A DNA stretch of 46,960 nucleotides from the NCBI RefSeq assembly GCF_000972705.2, contig NZ_LATL02000055.1, forward strand, positions 1 through 46,960, written 5' to 3'. Position numbers and translations under genes: made by a program. Below are positions 33,997-42,236 of the stretch, piece by piece; position 1 is the stretch's first letter, and the number at the start of each line of letters is the position of its first letter. The notes below the pieces were generated by a model, which saw only the letters and a list, made by a program, of their open reading frames with translations, had not been told where the DNA came from and did no database searches. Origin of the DNA: Limnoraphis robusta CS-951. GTDB lineage: Bacteria > Cyanobacteriota > Cyanobacteriia > Cyanobacteriales > Microcoleaceae.

Positions 33997-35280
33997 ATGA
34001 GTGAGCTATTAGAAACCTTTCGAGAAGCCTACAGAAACTTAGAACTGCTTCCCCTGTTAACCGAGAAAGAACTGAATCAATTTCGGGTGGAATACGGACA
34101 GGAAACCCTAGAAGAATTAGAACAACTCGTTGAAGATAGTCCCTCGGGAGACGGGAAGATTATATTTGCAGGACATCGAGGCTGCGGAAAATCAACCTTA
34201 TTAGCCGAATTTAGCCGACAGCTAGATAAACGCTATTTTGTTGTATTTTTCTCGATTTCTGACTTGATAGAAATGTCGGATGTGAATCATATTAATATTT
34301 TATTTGCCATTGCGGTTCGTTTGATGGAGGAAGCGGAGAAAAAAGACGTTAAAATAAAATCCACAACTAAAGAACAGTTTTATAAATGGTTCGCCAGTCG
34401 CACAAAAACCGAAACCGAACAATTTAACGCGGAGGTGGGTGCGGGGTTTGACTTGTTTAAAATTATTACCGGAAAGTTAAAGGCAGATGCAACAGTCCGC
34501 CAAGAAATAAAACAGGAGTTCATGCGGAAAATATCGGATTTAATTGCTAGAATTAACGAAATAGCCGCAGTGATTGTAGGCGCGACCAAACAAGAAATAT
34601 TGGTCATTATTGATGATTTGGATAAATTAGATTTGGCTTTGGTGCGAGAAGTTTATCAAAATCATATTAAAGCTTTGTTTCAGCCCAACTTTAGGATGAT
34701 ATTAACCATTCCAATTTCGGCTTTACGAGAAGTTGAATTAACGGCAACTCTAACCACAGAAACGAACGATCAAGTTGTCAAAATGTCCGTTTCCAAACTG
34801 TTTGATAAAGGAGAACGTCGTCTTCCTGATTCTACACCCAAACCCGAACCCGCAGCCATTTTAAAGGAAATTATAGAAAAACGAATTCTCCCGGAACTGT
34901 TTGAACCGGAAATTGTGGAACAAATTATTATTTATAGCGGGGGTGTATTGCGGGAGTTAATTAGAATTTCAAACGAATGTTGTCGAATTTGTTTGCGGTT
35001 AATTCGGCGTAACCCCGAAAATAAAGAGATTAAAATTAATCGGGATATATTCCAGCAAGCGATTACAAAAATTAGCCTTGATTTTGATATGAGAATTGGT
35101 ACCACAGATTATGAAATCTTAGAGACAACCTATCGAGAATTTCGCCCGAATGACCCCAAAGATCAACGGTTTTTAGACTTGCTACATGGATTGTATGTTT
35201 TAGAGTACCGGAATGCTGAACTTTGGTACGATATTCATCCCATTGTTACAGAACTGTTGCAACAGCGAGGACATATTTAA
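33997..35280 (+). CDS. P-loop ATPase, first component of an ATPase-TPR pair
   Basis: 427 residues. Walker A GHRGCGKST (about residues 55-63) and Walker B ILVIIDDLDKLD (about 202-213) make it an AAA/STAND-like ATPase, with a sensor-like ILTIPISAL segment next and a winged-helix-like C-terminus (GGVLRELIRISNECCR, YVLEYRNAELWYDIHPIVTELL). The N-terminal 50 residues are helical and acidic. It is followed after 4 bp by a TPR protein whose head resembles an ATPase without a P-loop, indicating one functional unit. Similar two-gene pairs recur in cyanobacteria; their role is not known. Candidate stress- or phage-sensing module. Confidence 0.75.
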   Translation: MSELLETFREAYRNLELLPLLTEKELNQFRVEYGQETLEELEQLVEDSPSGDGKIIFAGHRGCGKSTLLAEFSRQLDKRYFVVFFSISDLIEMSDVNHINILFAIAVRLMEEAEKKDVKIKSTTKEQFYKWFASRTKTETEQFNAEVGAGFDLFKIITGKLKADATVRQEIKQEFMRKISDLIARINEIAAVIVGATKQEILVIIDDLDKLDLALVREVYQNHIKALFQPNFRMILTIPISALREVELTATLTTETNDQVVKMSVSKLFDKGERRLPDSTPKPEPAAILKEIIEKRILPELFEPEIVEQIIIYSGGVLRELIRISNECCRICLRLIRRNPENKEIKINRDIFQQAITKISLDFDMRIGTTDYEILETTYREFRPNDPKDQRFLDLLHGLYVLEYRNAELWYDIHPIVTELLQQRGHI

Positions 35281-35284
35281 AATT

Positions 35285-37024
35285 ATGGAATCAGCAAATT
35301 TATTTGAACCTTCAATTGATAATCAAGAGAATTATGACGATTTAATCGTTTCAATAGAAGCAAGTCAAAATCAACTCAATCTCTTAATTGCTGTCTGCGA
35401 CGATAGCGAATATCGAGATCAAATTATTCAACGCTACGAAGCCGAACTTACTCCAGAAATTAGCTGTTATCAGGTTCAATTAGCACGGGGAGAACCGAGT
35501 TTAAAAGCGGCAATTTCAGCCTTGGTTAAAAAGAAAAAACCGTTACAACAGAGAAAACAAGCCGTTATCACGGTTACGGGTGCAGAACAACTGTATTTTC
35601 TGCGTCACGGTGACGAACGTTCAGAACAGGAAATTTTCTTTGGATATTTGCAATGGACAAGGGAAGCTTTGCGTCAATTTCCCTTTTCAATTGTGTTGTG
35701 GATAACCTCTCAAATTGAACAAGAACTCAGCAAACAAGCCCCCGATTTTTGGAGTTGGCGAAAAGGGGTGTTTAGATTTAAGTCGAAGCAGAAAAAGCTG
35801 GTTTCTGCCAACGAGTTTCAACCTTTTAGAGAGATGTTTCAACTCAGATTTTCCGAAGTTGACGAAGACGAACCCTATTTTTTACCCATCGAAGATTTAA
35901 AAGCGTTAATTCAGGATATTGAACAGGAAAAAGGAACGGATGATGCTAGTTTGGCGACGTTGTATGCACGGCTGGGAGAAATTTATAAACGTCGAATAGA
36001 ACAGGGAGACTGTGAAGACTATCAGCAAGAACAGACGTTAGCAATTGAGTATTTTCAGAAGGCTATCAGTTTACAACAAAAGCTAAATTTAGAGATTGAA
36101 TTAGCAGAAAGTCTAAACAATTTGGCATCACTCTACAAGTCTCAAGGGAAATATGAACAAGCTAAACCTCTCTATTTACTAGCCTTAGAGATGAGACAGC
36201 AGTTGTCAGGAAAACAGCATCCCGATGTGGCAACCAGTCTAAACAATTTGGCATCACTCTACAAGTCTCAAGGGAAATATAAACAAGCTGAACCTCTCTA
36301 TTTACTAGCCTTAGAGATGAGAAAACAGTTATTCGGAGAACAGCATCCCGATGTGGCAAATAGCCTCAACAATTTGGCAAATCTCTATTTATCCCAAGGG
36401 AAATATGAAGAAGCCGAACCTTTGTTTAAAAAAGTTTTAGAGATGAGGCAGCAGTTGTTAGGAAAAAAACATCTTGATGTGGCAACCAGTCTCAACAATT
36501 TAGCAACTCTCTACAAATCTCAAGGCAAATATGAACAAGCTGAATCTTTGTTTCAGCAAGCTTTAGAAATGAGAGAAAAGTTATTAGGGCTTGAGCATCC
36601 ATTTGTGGCAACTAGCCTCAACAATTTGGCATCACTTTATGAATCTCAAGGGAGATATGAACAAGCAGAATTCCTCTATTTACAAGCTTTAGAAATGAAA
36701 CAAAAATTATTAGGACTACAGCATCCGTCTGTGGCAACCAGCCTCAACAATTTGGCACTATTCTACTCATCCCAAGGCAAATATGAACAAGCAGAATCTC
36801 TCTATCTACAAGCCTTAGAAATGAAACAGCAGTTATTGGGACAGCACCATCCATCTATAGTAACCACTCTTCACAATTTAGCATCTCTCTACTATTTTCA
36901 GGGAAAATATGAACAAGCAAAATCCTTTGGTCAAAAAGCTTTAGCTATGGCTAAAGAAGTTCTAGGCGTTAATCATCCTAATACCAAAAAGATTCTGGAA
37001 AACTTAGACTCTGTGTTGAACTGA
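35285..37024 (+). CDS. NTPase-like head plus seven-TPR protein, second component of the pair
   Basis: 579 residues from the ATG at 35285, 4 bp after the ATPase. Residues 15-190 look like an NTPase-type core without a Walker A (LNLLIAVCDD, then VITVTGAEQLYFL in the place of Walker B, then SIVLWITSQIEQELSKQAPDFWSWRKGVF). After a linker with one degenerate TPR (about 225-275) come seven TPRs of exactly 42 residues from residue 276 (36110-36991), kinesin-light-chain-like (SLNNLASLYKSQGKYEQAEPLY). The first two repeats are almost identical in DNA. It probably senses a protein or peptide by the TPRs and partners with the upstream ATPase. Confidence 0.75.
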   Translation: MESANLFEPSIDNQENYDDLIVSIEASQNQLNLLIAVCDDSEYRDQIIQRYEAELTPEISCYQVQLARGEPSLKAAISALVKKKKPLQQRKQAVITVTGAEQLYFLRHGDERSEQEIFFGYLQWTREALRQFPFSIVLWITSQIEQELSKQAPDFWSWRKGVFRFKSKQKKLVSANEFQPFREMFQLRFSEVDEDEPYFLPIEDLKALIQDIEQEKGTDDASLATLYARLGEIYKRRIEQGDCEDYQQEQTLAIEYFQKAISLQQKLNLEIELAESLNNLASLYKSQGKYEQAKPLYLLALEMRQQLSGKQHPDVATSLNNLASLYKSQGKYKQAEPLYLLALEMRKQLFGEQHPDVANSLNNLANLYLSQGKYEEAEPLFKKVLEMRQQLLGKKHLDVATSLNNLATLYKSQGKYEQAESLFQQALEMREKLLGLEHPFVATSLNNLASLYESQGRYEQAEFLYLQALEMKQKLLGLQHPSVATSLNNLALFYSSQGKYEQAESLYLQALEMKQQLLGQHHPSIVTTLHNLASLYYFQGKYEQAKSFGQKALAMAKEVLGVNHPNTKKILENLDSVLN

Positions 37025-37080
37025 TCCCGTTGTTATGATATTCTATAAGAATCACAAAATTAACCGAATAAATAGCTTTT

Positions 37081-37722
37081 ATGGAAGTTATAATCATCAT
37101 AACTGTTCTTTTACTTATATTGGCTACTTTATACTTTCTCGGACAACAACAAAAGAAAAAAATTAAAAAGGCTATTGAAACCCATATTAAAGAAATTAGT
37201 CAGAATCCAGAGAACGACGATGCTTATGAAAAATTATTAGAAGCATGGAAGCCAAAATACTTGTTAATAAAAGAAATAAAAAAATATTATCTTCAGGTTT
37301 TAAAATTGTGTCAAACGCATTCTTCCAAAGCAAAAATATGGAGATTAGCTCGAGAACTGGCAGAAAACCAATTAATTATTTTAAATAAAAAATACAAAAT
37401 TTCATTTGATAAGCAACAAGAAGAAAAAATATTTAAGCTTTTGAAGACCAACCTGTTTAACGAAATTAACAACAGAGAAATTAGATCGGATATTGTTTTA
37501 ATGTTTTACTTGATTGGGGAAATACAACCTTCAGAAACCAAAAATATGTACGACATGGCATTAAAAATGCTAGAAGAAAACCCTAACAGTAAAGAGATGA
37601 AAACACTTGCTCTTGATCTAGGAAGGTTGCATTATTGTGTAAATAGGGGAACTAATACATTAAGTTTGTATGATGAACAAGCGATTCAAAATGACATTAT
37701 AACTAGAATGGATTCAAATTGA
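37081..37722 (+). CDS. Membrane-anchored helical protein
   Basis: 213 residues. One N-terminal membrane helix (VIIIITVLLLILATLYFL, about 3-20) and a Lys-rich helical cytoplasmic part with weak TPR/helical-repeat character (SETKNMYDMALKMLEENPNSKEM). It is 56 bp after the TPR gene, in the same orientation, with no evident ribosome binding site. AT-rich and less conserved-looking than its neighbours. It could be a membrane effector or anchor for the ATPase-TPR pair, by position only. Confidence 0.5.
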   Translation: MEVIIIITVLLLILATLYFLGQQQKKKIKKAIETHIKEISQNPENDDAYEKLLEAWKPKYLLIKEIKKYYLQVLKLCQTHSSKAKIWRLARELAENQLIILNKKYKISFDKQQEEKIFKLLKTNLFNEINNREIRSDIVLMFYLIGEIQPSETKNMYDMALKMLEENPNSKEMKTLALDLGRLHYCVNRGTNTLSLYDEQAIQNDIITRMDSN

Positions 37723-37738
37723 TAAAAATCAAGAATAG

Positions 37739-37802
37739 TAGGGTGGGTTAAGGTAGTCGGACTGATAATTTAACGCTTTGGGAATGGTTTTCACCCACCC
37801 TA
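37739..37802. repeat. Short palindromic repeat (TAGGGTGGGT family)
   Basis: TAGGGTGGGT (37739-37748) and ACCCACCCTA (37793-37802) are a perfect 10-bp terminal inverted repeat around a 44-base core. It lies after the membrane-anchored gene and ends 68 bp before the first DUF29-like start. Confidence 0.6.
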
Positions 37803-37870
37803 AAGGTTCAAAGGAATTTAGAGAGGTTCTCAATGCTAAAATTAAATTATCCTTGATTAATTTTCAGATA

Positions 37871-38305
37871 ATGGAAGAAATTCTAGAGTTAAAACAATTG
37901 TTACTGAAAGGCGACATCAAAGGGTCACTGGCTATTGTTGAGGAACTAGAAGAAATGAGTCGGGATGACATCATCAACAATATTCGTAGCTATGCCGTTA
38001 TTTTACTTCTCCATTTAATTAAACAACAAGCCGAAAATCGCACGACTCGTTCCTGGGATGTTTCCATTCGGAATTCTGTCCGAGAAATTAAACGAAAAAA
38101 TAAGCGACGTAAAGCCGGAGGTTATTATCTCAGTCAAGAAGAACTGATGGAAACTCTAGAAGAAGCCTATTTAAATGCGATAGATCAAGCTTCCTTAGAA
38201 GTGGAAGAAGGACGCTATGATTATCGGGAATTAGAACAAAAGGTTAATCGAATTGAAATTTTGAATCAAGCGATGAATTTAATTAACGCAGATGAAGTGA
38301 AATAA
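37871..38305 (+). CDS. DUF29-like protein, copy 1
   Basis: 144 residues (MEEILELKQLLLKGDIKGSLAIVEELEEMSRDDIINNIRSY). The pattern (short helix, ELEEM, then LLLHLIKQQAENRTTRSWDVSIRNS) matches the DUF29 family, common in cyanobacteria and of unknown function. I took the internal ATG at 37871 because homology with the second copy and the family begin there; the upstream open frame is the non-coding leader. No strong Shine-Dalgarno is visible. A near copy lies 268 bp downstream. The TTTCAGATA before the ATG is kept in both copies. Confidence 0.65.
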   Translation: MEEILELKQLLLKGDIKGSLAIVEELEEMSRDDIINNIRSYAVILLLHLIKQQAENRTTRSWDVSIRNSVREIKRKNKRRKAGGYYLSQEELMETLEEAYLNAIDQASLEVEEGRYDYRELEQKVNRIEILNQAMNLINADEVK

Positions 38306-38524
38306 GGAGAGGTTATTCAAAGTCCCTCGCCTCACCCCCCTTTTTAAGGGGGGCAGGGGGGATTGGAGAGGGATTTAGGGAGAGGTTCTTCAAAGTTCCT
38401 CGCCTTACCTCCCTTTTTAAGGGGGGCAGGGGGGATTGGAGAGGGATTTAGGGAGAGGTTCTTCAAACTTCCTCGCCTTACCTCCCTTTTTAAGGGGGGC
38501 AGGGGGGATTGGAGAGGGATTTAG
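38306..38524. repeat. Three tandem 73-bp repeats
   Basis: Units at 38306-38378, 38379-38451 and 38452-38524, each 73 bp. Each starts GGAGAGGTT and contains a CCTTTTTAAGGGGGG palindrome-like core, GATTGGAGAGGG, and GATTTAG. They fill the space between two DUF29-like genes, beginning directly after the stop of the first. They are nearly identical, so the array probably expanded recently. Confidence 0.9.
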
Positions 38525-38573
38525 AGAGGTTTTCAATGCTAAAATAAAACTATCCTTGATTAATTTTCAGATA

Positions 38574-39008
38574 ATGGAAGAAATTCTAGAATTAAAACAA
38601 TTGTTACTGAAAGGCGACATCAAAGGATCATTAACCCTAGTTGACGAGTTAGAGGAAATGGGTCGCAAAGATATTATTAACAATATTCGCAGTTATGCAG
38701 TCATTTTGCTACTTCATTTAATTAAACAACAAGCGGAAAATCGCACCACTCGTTCCTGGGATGTTTCCATTCGCAACTCTGCTTTAGAAATTCAAGATTT
38801 AAACGAACGTCCTAAATCAAAAGGAGTTTATTTGAATACAGAAGAATTATATCAAATTCTAGAAAAAGCCTATCCCCAAGCTATTAACAAAGCTTCCTTA
38901 GAAGTGGAAGAAGGACGTTATGATTATCGGGAATTAGAACAAAAGGTTAATCGAATTGAAATTTTGAATCAAGCGATGAATTTAATTAACGCAGATGACG
39001 TGAAATAA
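38574..39008 (+). CDS. DUF29-like protein, copy 2
   Basis: 144 residues, aligned without gaps to copy 1; the first 80 residues and the last 32 are almost identical, while about residues 80-105 have diverged strongly (LEIQDLNERPKSKGVYLNTEELYQI against REIKRKNKRRKAGGYYLSQEEL). This looks like a recent duplication with change, or gene conversion at the ends. The leader (AGAGAGGTT...TTTCAGATA) is shared too, so promoter and start were copied. It lies between two arrays of the 73-bp repeat. Confidence 0.65.
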   Translation: MEEILELKQLLLKGDIKGSLTLVDELEEMGRKDIINNIRSYAVILLLHLIKQQAENRTTRSWDVSIRNSALEIQDLNERPKSKGVYLNTEELYQILEKAYPQAINKASLEVEEGRYDYRELEQKVNRIEILNQAMNLINADDVK

Positions 39009-39186
39009 AGAGAGGTTATTCAAAGTCCCTCGCCTTACCTCCCTTTTTAAGGGGGGATTAAGGGGGGATTGGAGAGGGATTTAGGGAGAGGTTATTCAAA
39101 GTTCCTCACCTTACCTCCCTTTTTAAGGGGGGCAGGGGGGATTGGAGAGGGATTTAGGGAGAGGTTCTTCAAAGTCCCTCGCCTTG
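39009..39186. repeat. Further 73-bp repeats, two units and a partial
   Basis: Units at 39009-39084 (76 bp, with three extra bases in the G-run), 39085-39157 (73 bp) and a truncated start at 39158-39186. They begin directly after the stop codon of the second DUF29-like gene, as the first array does after the first copy, so gene plus array was probably duplicated together. Confidence 0.9.
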
Positions 39187-39215
39187 TAGGAGACTGTTAA
39201 TAGAAGTTGTTATTT

Positions 39216-40178
39216 TTAGAGAAGACGGGGTAAAACGGTTTTACCAAAAGTTTCAATAAATTGCTCTTGTTCTCGATTAACGTTATGTAAAATCAACTCA
39301 TCAAATCCCAGTTCAATATCTTGCTTTAACCATTCAATATGCTGCTCTACGTTCGACGAAACTCGCACATTTTTTTCTAAATCTTCTAAAGTGACAAATT
39401 CTCCAATAGCATCAAATTGTTGAGGAGTTTTTAGATCGGATAAAACCTGACTTGCAAAAATATTATTTCGCCATTGATCATAAGCATCTTTTTTAGCAAT
39501 ATTTTCATCAGAATGATAAGATAACTGAACCTTTAAAATCATCGGTTTTCCTTGTCCTCCTCCCCGATGAAATGCCTCCACAACTTCTTTTAATTGTTCA
39601 GGAGGACGAGAGGTGGTTATCAGTCCATCCGCCCAACTACCGAGCCATTGAGCGGTTTTTGCGGTGATTGCAGCCCCAATCATTAAGGGATTTGTTTCGG
39701 GGCGAGTATAGAGTTTTGCTTCTTCAATAGATACTAAACCTCGATGGGTTACTGTTTCCCCTGACCACAACGCCCGAATAATATCAACACATTCTTTTAA
39801 ACGGGTATTGCGATCGCTTTTACAAGGCCATTTATCACCTGTAATTTGTTCATTTAAGGCTTGACCACTGCCAACAGTTAACCAAAAACGATCAGGAAAC
39901 ATTTCCGCTAAAGTTGCTGCGGCTTGGGCAATAATAGCGGGGTGATAGCGTTGACCAGGGGCGCAAACAATGCGATAGGATAAATTTGGGGTTGCTTGCA
40001 TTGCAGCGCCTAACCAAGACCAAGCAAAACCGCTTTGTCCCTGGTTTTCACTCCAAGGATAAAAATGATCGGAAGATAAGCATAAATTAAACCCCGCTTT
40101 GTCAGCTTGTTGAACATAATTTAACAGTTGACTGGGTTTAAATTGTTCGTGGGAGGCATGATAACCAATTTTAACCAT
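39216..40178 (-). CDS. Luciferase-like flavin-dependent oxidoreductase (LLM class)
   Basis: 320 residues, full-length bacterial luciferase-like barrel: KIGYHASHEQFKPSQLLNYVQQADKAGF, SSDHFYPW, FAWSWLGAAMQ, FWLTVGSGQALNEQI and LMIGAAITAKTAQWLGSWADGLI are the usual flavin-binding segments. It resembles the subgroup I recall as probable non-F420 flavin oxidoreductases (TIGR03885), so FMN is more likely than F420 as cofactor. It ends 30 bp from the 73-bp repeat array. A GH13 enzyme gene lies 98 bp upstream on the same strand. Confidence 0.8.
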   Translation of the reverse strand: MVKIGYHASHEQFKPSQLLNYVQQADKAGFNLCLSSDHFYPWSENQGQSGFAWSWLGAAMQATPNLSYRIVCAPGQRYHPAIIAQAAATLAEMFPDRFWLTVGSGQALNEQITGDKWPCKSDRNTRLKECVDIIRALWSGETVTHRGLVSIEEAKLYTRPETNPLMIGAAITAKTAQWLGSWADGLITTSRPPEQLKEVVEAFHRGGGQGKPMILKVQLSYHSDENIAKKDAYDQWRNNIFASQVLSDLKTPQQFDAIGEFVTLEDLEKNVRVSSNVEQHIEWLKQDIELGFDELILHNVNREQEQFIETFGKTVLPRLL

Positions 40179-40276
40179 TACTATTTTCCTTTAATTGTTA
40201 GCAGTCATAATCTTACTCACGAATTTGAACAAATAATCTAACACCCAAAACACCTGAAACCCAAACCTAATTTTAC

Positions 40277-41914
40277 TTATTTTTGACTCACCCTTAACCA
40301 ACGATAACCATAGGCGGATAAGGGAATGTTCTTGAAATCATGTTGAAGGGGTTCATAATAGTTATCTCCAAAAATATCCATTAAATATTGATAATCGTCG
40401 TTAGATTTTATGGTTACTTTACAATAGTCATTCCCTAAGTTGTGTAGGACTAAAATTGCATCATCTTCACCCAAACAACAGTGAGCAAAAACGGCTGGAT
40501 GATCAGTTTCTAATATAGACCATTTTCCTTCACCTAATTGAGAATATTGTTTACGAATCCGAATTAAACGTTCTGTCCAATTAATCAAAGCAGTTGGATC
40601 GCGTTGTTGTTCAGAAACATTGAGAGATTGATAACCATATTTCCCGTCTTTAATCACAGGTCGAGTTAAATTTTCAGTCGCACTATTAGAAAATTCACCA
40701 TTGGGTTGATTTGACCATTGCATCGGTGTTCGCACACTGGTACGACCCTCTAACGACAGGTCATCCCCCATGCCAATTTCTTCACCATACCGCAATAAAG
40801 GAGTCCCTGGTAAACTGAAAATTAAACTATAAATGAGTTCAATTTGTTTGCGATTTCCATTCACCATTGGCGGAAGTCTGCGTCGAATTCCTCGCCCAAA
40901 AATTTGCATATTTTCTTCCGGTGCAAAGGTATCAAAGACTTCCTGACGTTCGGAATCACTGAGAATATCTAAGGTTAATTCATCGTGATGGCGAACAAAA
41001 TTTAACCATTGGCTATGTTCAGGAATATCGGATATTTGTTTTAAAGCTTTCCCTAAAGTTGATGCGTCTTGACGAGCAAGAGCCAGAAATAGATATTGAT
41101 TCAAATAAAAGTTAAATAACAGGTGCATTCGATCATCATTCCCAAAATAAATCGAAAATTTATCAGGGGAAACATTGGCTTCTGCTAATAACACTCCATC
41201 GGGACAATGATACTGCACAAATTTTCGCATTTTCTCTAAAAAGTGCTGTAAATCTTCGCTTGTTCCTCCCTCAATTCCCACACCTAGAATCAAAAAAGGA
41301 GCCGCGTCAATTCTAAACCCAGAAATGCCTAATTTTAACCAGAATTCCATGATTTTTAAAACTTCTTCTTGAACTTCTGGATTAGCTATATTCAAGTCTG
41401 GTTGTTCTTTTAAAAAATGATGCAGATAATAAGCTTCTGCTTGTTCGTCATATTCCCAGATACTATCTTCTACGCTTGGGAACATAATTAATTCTGGATT
41501 ATTCTTGGGAGTTTCTTCTGACCAAACATAATAATTTCGATATTTAGAGTTTTTATCGGCTCTCGATTTTTGGAACCAGGGATGTTCAATGGATGTATGA
41601 TTAACGACTAAATCAATTAAAACTCGTATTCCTTTATCTTCTGCTTTACGGATAAATTCGACAAAATCTCCTAATGTTCCTAAGCGAGAATCAATATTAT
41701 AATAATCCATGATATCATAGCCATTATCTCGATTCGGAGATGGATAAAAAGGTAACAGCCATAAACAAGTAATTCCTAATCCCGATAAATAATCTAAGCT
41801 CTGTGTTAAACCTTCAAAATCTCCAACTCCATCGCCATTCGAGTCTTTAAATGTTTCTACATCTAGAGAATAAACAATAGCATTTTTGTACCACAAGTTT
41901 GACTCAATAATCAT
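40277..41914 (-). CDS. GH13 alpha-glucosyl enzyme, trehalose-synthase/maltosyl-type
   Basis: 545 residues. All catalytic and sugar-binding blocks of GH13 are present: LWLLPFYPSPNRDNGYDI, DLVVNHTS, GFRIDAAPF with the nucleophile Asp, LLAEANV with the acid Glu, and RHHDELTLD with the third Asp (His-His-Asp rather than the usual Asn-His-Asp). The overall look, with HHDELTLDIL and MQWSNQPNGEFS, is nearest to trehalose synthase-type enzymes that isomerise maltose to trehalose, or to amylosucrase-like relatives. No signal peptide, so cytoplasmic. It may be co-transcribed with the oxidoreductase. Confidence 0.8.
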   Translation of the reverse strand: MIIESNLWYKNAIVYSLDVETFKDSNGDGVGDFEGLTQSLDYLSGLGITCLWLLPFYPSPNRDNGYDIMDYYNIDSRLGTLGDFVEFIRKAEDKGIRVLIDLVVNHTSIEHPWFQKSRADKNSKYRNYYVWSEETPKNNPELIMFPSVEDSIWEYDEQAEAYYLHHFLKEQPDLNIANPEVQEEVLKIMEFWLKLGISGFRIDAAPFLILGVGIEGGTSEDLQHFLEKMRKFVQYHCPDGVLLAEANVSPDKFSIYFGNDDRMHLLFNFYLNQYLFLALARQDASTLGKALKQISDIPEHSQWLNFVRHHDELTLDILSDSERQEVFDTFAPEENMQIFGRGIRRRLPPMVNGNRKQIELIYSLIFSLPGTPLLRYGEEIGMGDDLSLEGRTSVRTPMQWSNQPNGEFSNSATENLTRPVIKDGKYGYQSLNVSEQQRDPTALINWTERLIRIRKQYSQLGEGKWSILETDHPAVFAHCCLGEDDAILVLHNLGNDYCKVTIKSNDDYQYLMDIFGDNYYEPLQHDFKNIPLSAYGYRWLRVSQK

Positions 41915-42175
41915 AAATTAAAAGAAAATTAAATACCGACCTAAGCCATCACAGAATTGCCTAGATTCCTCACATAGATTAACCTTGAGAGAGAGATTTG
42001 ATCGTCTATCTCTAGTTGTATTTTTAATAATTTTTAACTGAATTGATTTTATCTTTTGGATGATGTAGAGATTCAAGATTCGTTTCTTTGTAAAAATCAA
42101 CCTCAAGATAGATGATTTAAAATTGATTCTAGAATAAATCACTCAACAGACCGATTCAATCCCTAATCCCTGTAA

Positions 42176-42229
42176 GGGCGGGTTCTTTGAAATTTATAAG
42201 ATCCATTCTAGATTAAACTAAACCCGCCC
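42176..42229. repeat. Short palindrome, relative of the GGGCGGGTT repeat
   Basis: GGGCGGGTT (42176-42184) pairs with AACCCGCCC (42221-42229) around a 36-base core. It begins 7 bp beyond the end of the transglutaminase gene and may act as its terminator. Same end sequence as the composite element at 11954-12098. Confidence 0.6.
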
Positions 42230-42236
42230 AAATCTA

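Noticed and set aside
38436..38573. N-terminal extension of the second DUF29-like gene
   Set aside because: The upstream residues are translated from the 73-bp repeats; homology with the first copy starts at the ATG at 38574.
38306..39186. CRISPR array
   Set aside because: Units are 73 bp and directly adjacent with no unique spacers, and no cas genes occur in the window.
39216..40178. F420-dependent oxidoreductase linked to cofH
   Set aside because: Cyanobacteria with CofH generally use FO for photolyase and not F420, and this subgroup appears to be non-F420; the two genes are 28 kb apart.
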